64,000 nt of DNA from Pseudomonas sp. C1C7 (lineage in GTDB: Bacteria; Pseudomonadota; Gammaproteobacteria; Pseudomonadales; Pseudomonadaceae), in the NCBI RefSeq assembly GCF_013359595.1, contig NZ_JABFMP010000005.1, positions 1-64,000 on the forward strand, written 5' to 3'. The stretch's first letter is position 1; each line of letters starts with the position of its first letter. The notes below the pieces were generated by a model, which saw nothing but the letters and a program-made list of their open reading frames with translations, made no database searches and was not told the origin of the DNA. The translations under genes were made by a program, and so were the position numbers. Below are positions 8,854 to 16,297 of this stretch, one piece after another.

Positions 8854-8990
8854 CCTGTAGCAGCTGGCGAAGCCTGCGTCCGGCTGCGAAGCAGTCGCAA
8901 AACCTGAATGCGAGGCCTGCCTGAAGCACCGCGTTGCCTGATTTCACGACTGCTGCGCAGCCGGACGCAGGCTTCGCCAGCTGCTACAGG
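8854..8990. repeat. Long inverted repeat with 44-base arms
   Basis: The arms at 8854-8897 and 8947-8990 match with a single mismatch; they begin CCTGTAGCAGCTGGCGAAGC and end at GCAGTCG. A solitary copy of one arm occurs at 15005-15048 and a shorter one near 28544, so this is a dispersed element. Confidence 0.85.
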
Positions 8991-9053
8991 GATCGCGCTT
9001 TGCCTTAACTGCGTGCGGTTTGCGAATGGAGGAGTCTACCGCCGCCATCAGCA

Positions 9054-9077
9054 TTAGTTTAGAAAAATCTGAACTAA
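9054..9077. promoter_or_regulatory. 24-bp palindrome, probable GbuR operator
   Basis: Outer arms TTAGTT and AACTAA and inner arms AGA and TCT form a nearly perfect 24-base dyad around AAAA. It lies 121 bp upstream of the gbuA start, in the region shared by divergent gbuR and gbuA. LysR proteins bind AT-rich interrupted dyads in such positions. Assignment to GbuR is inferred. Confidence 0.6.
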
Positions 9078-9198
9078 GTATTTGCCCGTAGCGATTCTTC
9101 CCGGCCACTACATTTCGCAGAATCGGTCCAAAGCGGCGCCCGTCTTCCGTGAGCGGGCTCGACTGCATAAATAAAACAATGACGATGAGGCCTTTCCC

Positions 9199-10149
9199 GT
9201 GGAAAAGATTCTTCACCAACCACTGGGCGGCAACGAAATGCCGCGCTTCGGCGGCATCGCCACCATGCTGCGACTCCCCCATGTTCCTACTGCTGCCGGC
9301 CTGGACGCTGCGTTCGTTGGCGTGCCGCTGGACATCGGTACCTCCCTGCGCCCTGGCACCCGTTTCGGGCCGCGTGACATCCGCACCGAATCGGTGATGA
9401 TCCGCCCGTACAACATGGCCACCGGCGCTGCTCCGTTCGACTCGCTGTCGGTTGCCGACATCGGCGACGTGGCGATCAACACCTTCAACCTGCTCGACGC
9501 CGTACGCATCATCGAAGAAGCTTACGACAACATCCTGGAACACGATGTGATCCCGATGACCCTGGGCGGCGATCACACCATCACCCTGCCGATCCTGCGT
9601 GCCATCCACAAAAAGCACGGCAAGGTCGGCCTGGTGCACATCGATGCCCACGCCGATGTGAACGATCACATGTTCGGCGAGAAAATCGCCCATGGCACCA
9701 CCTTCCGTCGCGCCGTTGAAGAAGGCCTGATCGACCCGGACCGCGTCGTACAAATCGGTCTGCGCGCCCAGGGCTACACCGCTGACGACTTCAACTGGAG
9801 CCGCAACCAGGGCTTCCGCGTGGTCCAGGCCGAAGAGTGCTGGCACAAGTCCCTGGATCCACTGATGGCCGAAGTTCGCGAGAAAGTCGGCGGCGGTCCG
9901 GTGTACCTGAGCTTCGACATCGACGGTATCGATCCGGCTTGGGCGCCTGGCACCGGCACCCCGGAAATCGGCGGCCTGACCACCATTCAGGCGATCGAGA
10001 TCGTTCGCGGCTGCCAGGGTCTCGACCTGATCGGTTGCGATCTGGTAGAAGTCTCGCCCGCTTACGACACCACCGGTAACACCTCGCTGCTGGCCGCCAA
10101 CCTGCTGTACGAAATGCTCTGTGTACTGCCTGGCGTAGTCCACCGCTGA
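9199..10149 (+). CDS. gbuA: Guanidinobutyrase (ureohydrolase family)
   Basis: This 316-residue enzyme would split 4-guanidinobutyrate into 4-aminobutyrate and urea. It is an arginase/agmatinase-fold dimanganese enzyme: metal ligands appear in GGDHT, DAHADVNDH and SFDIDGIDPAWAPGTGTPE. The start EKILHQPLGGNEMPRFGG closely resembles P. aeruginosa GbuA (PA1421) as I recall it, which separates it from true agmatinase SpeB. The start codon is GTG, with GAGG about 8 bases upstream. It heads a run of genes (NTF2-like protein, two transporters) whose order matches PA1421 down to PA1418. Confidence 0.88.
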   Translation: MEKILHQPLGGNEMPRFGGIATMLRLPHVPTAAGLDAAFVGVPLDIGTSLRPGTRFGPRDIRTESVMIRPYNMATGAAPFDSLSVADIGDVAINTFNLLDAVRIIEEAYDNILEHDVIPMTLGGDHTITLPILRAIHKKHGKVGLVHIDAHADVNDHMFGEKIAHGTTFRRAVEEGLIDPDRVVQIGLRAQGYTADDFNWSRNQGFRVVQAEECWHKSLDPLMAEVREKVGGGPVYLSFDIDGIDPAWAPGTGTPEIGGLTTIQAIEIVRGCQGLDLIGCDLVEVSPAYDTTGNTSLLAANLLYEMLCVLPGVVHR

Positions 10150-10158
10150 GGATTGGTC

Positions 10159-10581
10159 ATGAACGAACGTGATCAGGTCCTGAAAGCGGCCGCCGACCTG
10201 GTGTCCGCCTTCGCCCGAAACGATCGCGAAGCCTACTTCGGCGCGTTCAGCGCCGATGCCAGCTTTGTGTTCTACACCCTCGAACAGCCCCTGCTGTCGC
10301 GCGACGCCTACCAGGCGTTGTGGGACAGCTGGCGTGCCGAGGATGGCTTCGAAGTGCTGTCGTGCATTTCGAGCAACGCCTTCGTCAGCCTGCAGGGTGA
10401 CGTGGCGATTTTCATCCATGACGTGGCCACCGAGCTGCGCATGCAAGGGGAGCAACACTTCAGCCAGGAGCGCGAGACGATTGTTTTCAAGAAACAAGCG
10501 TCTGGCCAAGAACAACAAGGCCAATGGCTGGCCTGTCACGAACATTTGTCCGCAATGCCGGAAGGGCTGCCAACCCCTTAG
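10159..10581 (+). CDS. NTF2/SnoaL-like protein of the guanidinobutyrate operon
   Basis: This 140-residue soluble protein has the pattern of the NTF2-like (SnoaL, DUF4440) fold: AAADLVSAFARNDREAYFGA and then FVFYTLEQPLLSRDAYQALW. Members are often small ligand-binding or isomerase-like proteins. I place the start at the ATG at 10159 because GAGG lies 7 bases upstream; a TTG two codons earlier is also in frame. It begins only 9 bases after gbuA and before two transporters, equivalent to PA1420 of P. aeruginosa. Its role is unknown; a part in handling a guanidino compound is only a guess from position. Confidence 0.8.
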   Translation: MNERDQVLKAAADLVSAFARNDREAYFGAFSADASFVFYTLEQPLLSRDAYQALWDSWRAEDGFEVLSCISSNAFVSLQGDVAIFIHDVATELRMQGEQHFSQERETIVFKKQASGQEQQGQWLACHEHLSAMPEGLPTP

Positions 10582-10635
10582 CCAAACAGGTGACGCTCAC
10601 GAACGATGAACGCGCCTTTATGATCGGAGCAGATC

Positions 10636-12147
10636 ATGAATAACAACAACAACGACCAAAGCCTTACGCAGATTGAAACCCACGGGGTCGAACAGATCCC
10701 GGACAACGAACGCACCGCGGGTCCGACGGACTTGTTCCGGATGATCTTCGGCGGTTCGAACACCTTTGCCACCGCCGTGCTCGGCAGTTTCCCGGTGCTG
10801 TTCGGCCTGTCATTCCAGGCTGGAGCCTGGGCGATTGTGCTGGGCGTGTTGCTCGGTTCGCTGATCCTCGCGCCGATGGGCCTGTTCGGTCCGATCAACG
10901 GCACCAACAACGCCGTGTCTTCCGGTGCACACTTCGGCGTGCACGGGCGGATCGTCGGCTCGTTCCTGTCGCTGCTGACCGCCATCGCCTTCTTCTCGCT
11001 CTCGGTGTGGAGTTCGGGGGATGCGCTGATCGGTGGTGCCAAGCGCCTGATCGGCCTGCCGGAAACCGACCTGACCCTGGGCCTGGCCTACGGTCTGTTC
11101 GCGATTCTGGTGCTGACCGTGTGCATCTATGGCTTCCGCTTCCTGTTGTGGGTCAACAAGATCGCGGTCTGGAGCGCCAGCCTGCTGTTCCTGCTGGGCG
11201 TTTTCGCGTTCGCCGGTCCCTTCGACGTGAACTACGCCGGCACCGTGAACATGGGTCAACCAGGTTTCTGGGCGGCATTCATCGGCGCGGCGCTGGTAGC
11301 CATGAGCAACCCGATTTCCTTCGGTGCGTTCCTGGGCGACTGGTCGCGCTACATTCCGCGTGACACCTCCAAGCGCCGGATCATGGCGGCGGTGGTGATT
11401 TCGCAGATCGCCACCTTCATCCCGTTCCTGTTCGGCCTGATCACCGCCACCATCGTAGCGGTCAAGGCACCGGACTACATCGCGGCCAACAACTACGTCG
11501 GCGGCCTGCTGGCGGTATCGCCAAGCTGGTTCTTCCTGCCTGTGTGCCTGATTGCAGTGATCGGCGGCATGTCCACCGGCACCACCTCGCTTTACGGCAC
11601 CGGCCTGGACATGTCCAGCGTGTTCCCGCGAGTCCTGTCGCGGGTCAAGGCCACGCTGCTGATCGGTGTGATGTCGATTGCCTTCATCTTCATCGGACGC
11701 TTCGCGGCGAACCTGGTGCAGAGCGTGTCGACCTTCGCCGTGCTGATCATCACCTGCACCACTCCGTGGATGGTGATCATGATCATCGGCCTGCTGGTGC
11801 GCCGCGGCTTCTACTGCCCGGATGACCTGCAAGTGTTCACCCGCGGCGAGAAAGGCGGTCGCTACTGGTTCAACCACGGCTGGAACTGGCGTGGCCTGGG
11901 TGCCTGGATCCCGAGCGCGGCCGTCGGCCTGTGCTTCGTGAACCTGCCGGGGCAGTTCGTCGGTCCGCTGGGCAACCTGGCCGATGGCATCGACATCAGC
12001 CTGCCGGTCACCCTGGGCCTGGCTTCGGTGGTGTACCTGGTGCTGCTGAGCCTGTTCCCGGAACCGGCGACGGTGTTCGGCCCGAATGATTCACGCAACA
12101 AGAGCACGGATTCGCTCGCTAAACCGGCGATGCGACAAGTCGCCTGA
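10636..12147 (+). CDS. NCS1-family cytosine/purine-type permease of the guanidinobutyrate operon
   Basis: This 503-residue protein belongs to the nucleobase:cation symporter-1 family, with about twelve membrane segments. The family signatures near the start are FRMIFGGSNTFATAVLGSFP and GLFGPINGTNNAVSSGAHFG. GGAG precedes the ATG. It corresponds to PA1419 of P. aeruginosa by position. In this operon the substrate is more likely a guanidino compound or a related amine than a nucleobase, but the sequence cannot show that. A REP inverted repeat separates it from the next transporter gene. Confidence 0.85.
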   Translation: MNNNNNDQSLTQIETHGVEQIPDNERTAGPTDLFRMIFGGSNTFATAVLGSFPVLFGLSFQAGAWAIVLGVLLGSLILAPMGLFGPINGTNNAVSSGAHFGVHGRIVGSFLSLLTAIAFFSLSVWSSGDALIGGAKRLIGLPETDLTLGLAYGLFAILVLTVCIYGFRFLLWVNKIAVWSASLLFLLGVFAFAGPFDVNYAGTVNMGQPGFWAAFIGAALVAMSNPISFGAFLGDWSRYIPRDTSKRRIMAAVVISQIATFIPFLFGLITATIVAVKAPDYIAANNYVGGLLAVSPSWFFLPVCLIAVIGGMSTGTTSLYGTGLDMSSVFPRVLSRVKATLLIGVMSIAFIFIGRFAANLVQSVSTFAVLIITCTTPWMVIMIIGLLVRRGFYCPDDLQVFTRGEKGGRYWFNHGWNWRGLGAWIPSAAVGLCFVNLPGQFVGPLGNLADGIDISLPVTLGLASVVYLVLLSLFPEPATVFGPNDSRNKSTDSLAKPAMRQVA

Positions 12148-12179
12148 TTCAACACACCAACATTGCTTTGAAATGCTTT

Positions 12180-12271
12180 TGTGGCGAGGGGGCTTGCCCC
12201 CGTTCGACTGCGTAGCAGTCGCAAAAGAAGGGCCGCTTCGCGACCCAACGGGGGCAAGCCCCCTCGCCACA
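12180..12271. repeat. Inverted repeat between two transporter genes
   Basis: Arms at 12180-12204 and 12247-12271 (core GAGGGGGCTTGCCCCCGTT) are perfectly complementary over 25 bases. A small second stem (CGACTGCGTAGCAGTCG) lies in the loop. Confidence 0.85.
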
Positions 12272-12337
12272 GGGTGTCGAAATCACAGTAATGCTGTTTG
12301 GTTTCACCATAAAAAAGACAATCGGAGACACGCCATC

Positions 12338-13717
12338 ATGGCTTTGGATTTATTCGTCGTACTCATCTACGCCGCCGCGATGCTGATACTCGGCTACTAC
12401 GGCATGCGCAAGGCCAAGACCAACGAAGAGTTTCTGGTCGCGGGTCGTAACCTGGGCCCGACACTGTACATGGGCACCATGGCGGCAACGGTTCTGGGTG
12501 GCGCGTCCACCGTCGGCACCGTACGCCTGGGCTACGTGCATGGCATCTCCGGTTTCTGGCTCTGCGCCGCACTGGGTTGCGGGATCGTGGCGCTGAACCT
12601 GTTCCTCGCCAAGCCGCTGCTGAAACTGAAGATCTACACCGTTACCCAGGTACTGGAAAAGCGCTACAACCCGATGGCCCGCTCGGCGAGCGCGGTGATC
12701 ATGCTGGCCTACGCCCTGATGATCGGCGTGGTCTCGATCCTGGCCATCGGCACCGTGCTGCAAGTGCTGTTCAACCTGCCGTTCTGGTTGTCGGTACTGG
12801 TCGGCGGTGGTGTGGTGGTGATCTACTCGACCATCGGCGGCATGTGGTCGCTGACCCTGACCGACATCGTCCAGTTCATCATCAAGACCGTGGGCCTGAT
12901 GTTCATCCTGCTGCCGATCTGCATGTACCGCGTGGGCGGCTGGGATGAACTGGTCACCAAACTGCCGGCGGCGAGCTTCAGCTTCACCACCATCGGCTGG
13001 GACACCATCATCACCTACTTCGTGATCTACTTCTTCGGCATCCTGATCGGTCAGGACATCTGGCAACGGGTGTTCACCGTCAAGACCGCCAAGGTCGCGC
13101 AATACGCCGGTACCGCTGCCGGTATCTACTGCATCATCTACGGCCTGGCCTGCGCCCTGATCGGCATGGCCGCTCACGTATTGATCCCGGATCTGGACAA
13201 CGTCAACAACGCCTTCGCCGCGATCGTGAAACTGTCCCTGCCGGACGGCATCCGTGGCCTGGTGATCGCTGCCGCACTGGCCGCCATGATGTCCACCGCC
13301 AGCGCCGGCCTGCTGGCCGCTGCAACCACCCTGAGTGAAGACCTGCTGCCGAAGCTGCGTGGCGGCAAGCAGTCGAGCCTGAGCATGAACCGCCTGGTGA
13401 CCCTGCTGACCGGTCTCGTCGTACTCGGTATCGCCTTGGTGGTGAACGACGTGATCAGCGCCCTGACCCTGGCTTACAACCTGCTGGTGGGCGGTATGTT
13501 GATCCCGCTGATCGGTGCTATTTTCTGGAAACGCGCCACCACCGCCGGCGCCATCGCCAGCATGGGCCTGGGCTTTGCCACTGCCCTGCTGTTCATGGTC
13601 AAGGACGGTCTGGATGCCAACACCCCGATCTACTACAGCCTGGCTGTAGGTCTGGTGAGCTTTGTTGTGGTGAGCCTGATGTCTCGTCGCCCGTCCGCGG
13701 TGGCGAACGCCATCTAA
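12338..13717 (+). CDS. Sodium/solute symporter-family transporter
   Basis: This 459-residue protein is a sodium:solute symporter (SSS) family member with about twelve to thirteen membrane segments. Family features include LGYYGMRKAKTNEEFLVAGR near the start and GLVIAAALAAMMSTASAGLL. The ATG at 12338 follows GGAG by 10 bases; an open frame extends upstream through the repeat but lacks any coding signal. By position it matches PA1418 of P. aeruginosa in the guanidinobutyrate locus. The substrate is unknown. A terminator follows. Confidence 0.87.
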   Translation: MALDLFVVLIYAAAMLILGYYGMRKAKTNEEFLVAGRNLGPTLYMGTMAATVLGGASTVGTVRLGYVHGISGFWLCAALGCGIVALNLFLAKPLLKLKIYTVTQVLEKRYNPMARSASAVIMLAYALMIGVVSILAIGTVLQVLFNLPFWLSVLVGGGVVVIYSTIGGMWSLTLTDIVQFIIKTVGLMFILLPICMYRVGGWDELVTKLPAASFSFTTIGWDTIITYFVIYFFGILIGQDIWQRVFTVKTAKVAQYAGTAAGIYCIIYGLACALIGMAAHVLIPDLDNVNNAFAAIVKLSLPDGIRGLVIAAALAAMMSTASAGLLAAATTLSEDLLPKLRGGKQSSLSMNRLVTLLTGLVVLGIALVVNDVISALTLAYNLLVGGMLIPLIGAIFWKRATTAGAIASMGLGFATALLFMVKDGLDANTPIYYSLAVGLVSFVVVSLMSRRPSAVANAI

Positions 13718-13747
13718 GCCAGACATAACGAATTGATGCTTTCTTCG

Positions 13748-13783
13748 ACGGGTGCGGCGTCGGTTGCCACACCCGTTTTTTTT
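13748..13783 (+). terminator. Rho-independent terminator after the symporter gene
   Basis: A CGGGTG / CACCCG stem encloses a GC-rich loop and is followed by a run of eight T residues. It would end the gbuA operon. The next gene starts only 17 bases later. Confidence 0.7.
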
Positions 13784-13799
13784 CGTCTGGAGAAAACCC

Positions 13800-14525
13800 T
13801 TGAAGATCGTTTCCCGTGATCAGTGGTTCGAGGTCAAACAGCTCAGCGACGGCATACGCCTGATCCACGAGCCCTACATTCGCCCCTTCTACCGCTGCAA
13901 CCTCTGGCATGTGCAGGGGCGTGACAAGGACTTGCTGCTCGATAGCGGTTCCGGGCTGGTCAGCCTGCGCGAGCAACTGCCGTGGATCACCGAGCGGCCG
14001 CTGGTGGCGGTGGCCAGTCATTGCCATTTTGACCACATCGCCGGCCATCACGAGTTCGCCGAACGCCTGGTGCACCCGGCCGAAGCGGACATCCTGGCCG
14101 CGCCCGACGGCGAGAACGATTTGAGCCGGGCCTTCGTCGGTGACGATATGTTCGAGGCGCATCCCGATTGCCCGCTGTGCTACGCCGAGTACCGGGTCAA
14201 GGCCGCCCCGGCCACCGGCATGATCGAGGAAGGCGACGTGCTGGACCTGGGCGACCGGGTGCTGCAAGTGCTGCACACGCCAGGGCATTCGCCGGGCGGC
14301 ATCAGCCTGTATGAGGCGGCGACCGAGACGCTGTTCAGCGGCGACATCATCTACGACGGCCCGCTGATCGAAGACGCCTACCACTCCAACCTCGAAGACT
14401 ACGCCCGCAGCCTGCAACGCTTGCGCGCGCTGCCGATCCGCACGGTGCATGGCGGGCATTTCGGCAGTTTTTCCGGGGAGCATCTGCGCCACATGATTGA
14501 CGAGTGGCAGCGCTCACACGGCTGA
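13800..14525 (+). CDS. Metallo-beta-lactamase-fold hydrolase
   Basis: This 241-residue soluble protein has the metal-binding motif SHCHFDHIAGHHEF (HxHxDH), a later TPGHSPGGISLY histidine, SGDIIYDGP and a final histidine in VHGGHFGSF, so it should bind two metal ions and hydrolyse an ester- or thioester-like bond. I place the start at TTG 13800 (LKIVSRDQWFEVKQ) since GGAG lies 7 bases upstream; the frame stays open farther left, but into the terminator. The next gene encodes an acyl-carrier-like protein, which makes an acyl substrate imaginable. The substrate is not identifiable. Confidence 0.83.
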   Translation: MKIVSRDQWFEVKQLSDGIRLIHEPYIRPFYRCNLWHVQGRDKDLLLDSGSGLVSLREQLPWITERPLVAVASHCHFDHIAGHHEFAERLVHPAEADILAAPDGENDLSRAFVGDDMFEAHPDCPLCYAEYRVKAAPATGMIEEGDVLDLGDRVLQVLHTPGHSPGGISLYEAATETLFSGDIIYDGPLIEDAYHSNLEDYARSLQRLRALPIRTVHGGHFGSFSGEHLRHMIDEWQRSHG

Positions 14526-14606
14526 AGCCTGCTGTACTGATCTGAAGGGACCTTTTCGGGATACATCGCAGGGACAACCAACCCCTAACGCCCTCGAAGA
14601 ACCATC

Positions 14607-14858
14607 ATGAAAAAAGCCGCCGTCCGCGCCGCCGTGCACCGCTTCATCAGCCGCCTGCTGGAGGATCAGAAAGACTTCGACGACAACGCCAGCCTGGCGC
14701 AGTTGGGATTGGACAAGACGGATATCGAAGAACTGATCTTCCATCTGGAGGATGAGTTGGGGTTGACGGCGTTCACCGCCGAGGAAGACCAGATGCTCAA
14801 GACGGCCAGGACGGCGAATGACTTGAGTCGGTTTTTGATGGAGATTGGGCGGCATTGA
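14607..14858 (+). CDS. Acyl-carrier-protein-like protein lacking the carrier serine
   Basis: This 83-residue acidic helical protein aligns with acyl carrier proteins: the segment QLGLDKTDIEELIFHLEDEL matches [20 protein letters not shown] of the AcpP encoded in this same window. The phosphopantetheine serine, S37 of AcpP, is replaced by lysine (K37), so it cannot carry the usual prosthetic group. It may be a regulatory or structural carrier-fold protein. It lies 81 bases after the hydrolase gene on the same strand. I base the fold call on helix spacing and the conserved D/E pattern only. Confidence 0.75.
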   Translation: MKKAAVRAAVHRFISRLLEDQKDFDDNASLAQLGLDKTDIEELIFHLEDELGLTAFTAEEDQMLKTARTANDLSRFLMEIGRH

Positions 14859-15004
14859 TAGCTGTATACGGAATCAATGCCATTCAAGGAGAGGTGACTG
14901 TGGTGAGGGGATTTAGCGAGTCGTCGCACCGCCCCGTTGGGCTGCGAAGCAGCCCCAAGACCATTCAACCCGGAGATATCAGACAGATCGTGTCCGCCGA
15001 TTTA

Positions 15005-15048
15005 CGACTGCTTCGCAGCCGGACGCAGCCTTCGGCAGCTGCTACAGG
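15005..15048. repeat. Solitary arm of the 44-base dispersed repeat
   Basis: The sequence starts CGACTGCTTCGCAGCCGGAC and ends GCAGCTGCTACAGG. It matches the right arm at 8947-8990 with few changes but has no partner of the same length here. It lies downstream of the carrier-like gene and near the 3' end of the small gene on the other strand. Confidence 0.75.
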
Positions 15049-15060
15049 GCCGCGTTGCGA

Positions 15061-15189
15061 TTACCGGCGGCGCTGCTGACGTCGACGCTGTTCGTCATCG
15101 GTGCGAATTGGCACAGGTTGCAGAGGCGGTTCGATCAAACCGAGCGCGACACCCAGGTCATGCAGCCAGTTTTGAATTTTCTCTTTCAT
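15061..15189 (-). CDS. 42-residue PA1414-like small protein / SicX-type locus
   Basis: A 42-codon gene (MKEKIQNWLHDLGVALGLIE and then PPLQPVPIRTDDEQRRRQQRR) starts at an ATG preceded by AAGGGGG at good spacing. The amphipathic amino-terminal helix, proline-rich middle and arginine-rich tail match my recollection of PA1414 of P. aeruginosa. That locus is now known for the oxygen-responsive small RNA SicX, and there it also neighbours a LysR gene and lies near the gbu genes, as here. The frame stays open upstream but without a ribosome site. Whether the product here is a peptide, an RNA or both cannot be told. I found no clear Anr box upstream. Confidence 0.65.
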   Translation of the reverse strand: MKEKIQNWLHDLGVALGLIEPPLQPVPIRTDDEQRRRQQRRR

Positions 15190-15327
15190 GTTGCCCCCTT
15201 CAGGGTAATGCCGAGCGATCCAAATTCTTGATCGCTTCGAACTGATAATAGTCCGAAGTCCAGAGCAATGCTCGCCCAAAGTGGCAATGATCTGTTACTG
15301 AATCGATCACAATCGGAAACGATTAAA

Positions 15328-16221
15328 TCATGCTATCGCCTTGGCCTGGCGCTGCGCCGACGGAAAGAGCGCCTGCTGCTCCTCGATCCACGCATTGAGG
15401 TTGGCGCCGACCATACCCTTGCGCCACATCAGCCAGGTCGTCGCGCTGGCAAACGCCTCCGGCAGCGGATGCACCGCCACGCTTTCGCGCCCAGGCAGGC
15501 TGGCAAGCATCGACTCCGACATCAGCGCCACGCCGGACCCGGCGATTACACAGGCGAGCATGCCCGGATAGGATTCGATCTCGATCGCCCGGCCCATGGC
15601 CGCCTGATCATGGGAAAACCACGACTCCAGGCGCATCCGGTAGGAACAGCCCTGGCGAAAGGTGAACACCGAACGCCCTTCCACATCCCGCGCGCTCTGC
15701 ACCGGTGGATGATCGGCCTCGCTGATCAGCACCATGCGCTCCTCGCAGAGCAGCACGCCATCGAGCACCGCCAGCCCCGGCGGGCCGTCCACCAGCGCCG
15801 CATCCAGCCGGCCGGTGAGCAAACCTTCGAACAACTCGCCGCTGGGCCCGGACTGCACCTGCAGGTTCACCGTCGGGTATCGCCGGTGATAGCGTGCCAA
15901 CAGCGCAGGAAGGTGAATGGCGGCGGTGCTGTACATGGTGCCGAGCACGAAGTCGCCGGCAGGTTGCCCGCCCTGCACCGCCGCGTGAGCCTCATCGTGC
16001 AGGGCGAACAGCTTGGCGGTGTAGTCCAGGAGTACTTTTCCTGCAGGCGAAAGCTGCAGACGCTGACGCTCGCGGACGAACAGCTCGACACCGAGCTGTT
16101 CTTCCAGCTGTTTGAGCCGGGTCGACAGGTTAGACGGTACGCGATGCAGGCGCTCGGCGGCACGGGTGATGGACTCTTCCTGCGCCACCGCCTGGAAGAT
16201 GCGCAACTGGCTGAATTCCAC
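15328..16221 (-). CDS. LysR-family transcriptional regulator
   Basis: This 297-residue regulator has the LysR winged helix at residues 1-60 (VEFSQLRIFQAVAQEESITR, then RVPSNLSTRLKQLEEQLGVE) and a periplasmic-binding-protein-like effector domain. I choose the GTG at 16221 because GGAG lies 6 bases upstream; the frame is open nine codons further. It resembles the PtrR/CysB-like LysR subgroup that carries VPSNLSTRLKQLE. It follows an EamA exporter gene on the same strand after 76 bases, so it may control that exporter. By position it corresponds to the LysR gene next to PA1414. Confidence 0.85.
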   Translation of the reverse strand: MEFSQLRIFQAVAQEESITRAAERLHRVPSNLSTRLKQLEEQLGVELFVRERQRLQLSPAGKVLLDYTAKLFALHDEAHAAVQGGQPAGDFVLGTMYSTAAIHLPALLARYHRRYPTVNLQVQSGPSGELFEGLLTGRLDAALVDGPPGLAVLDGVLLCEERMVLISEADHPPVQSARDVEGRSVFTFRQGCSYRMRLESWFSHDQAAMGRAIEIESYPGMLACVIAGSGVALMSESMLASLPGRESVAVHPLPEAFASATTWLMWRKGMVGANLNAWIEEQQALFPSAQRQAKAIA

Positions 16222-16297
16222 GCCATTCTCCAAACAAGAACAAGTCACCCACTATTGTTCTTTTGCAAAGAATGTCAATCGAATCGGCCAGACGGTT

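Larger units (their letters stand above)
8781..9198. other. 418-bp gbuR-gbuA intergenic region
   Basis: No gene is visible. The half nearer gbuR is occupied by a long inverted repeat (8854-8990). The half nearer gbuA holds an AT-rich palindrome (9054-9077) and must contain the gbuA promoter. Confidence 0.7.

Noticed and set aside
9199..10149. Agmatinase (SpeB) as the name of the ureohydrolase
   Set aside because: The amino terminus, the divergent LysR gene and the downstream gene order match guanidinobutyrase GbuA of P. aeruginosa better.
15190..15330. Anr box or sigma-54 promoter before the PA1414-like gene
   Set aside because: A half-match ATCAA with correct spacing has a poor partner, and a TTGGGC...TTGCT pair has the GG-GC distance short by one base. 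Neither meets the consensus.
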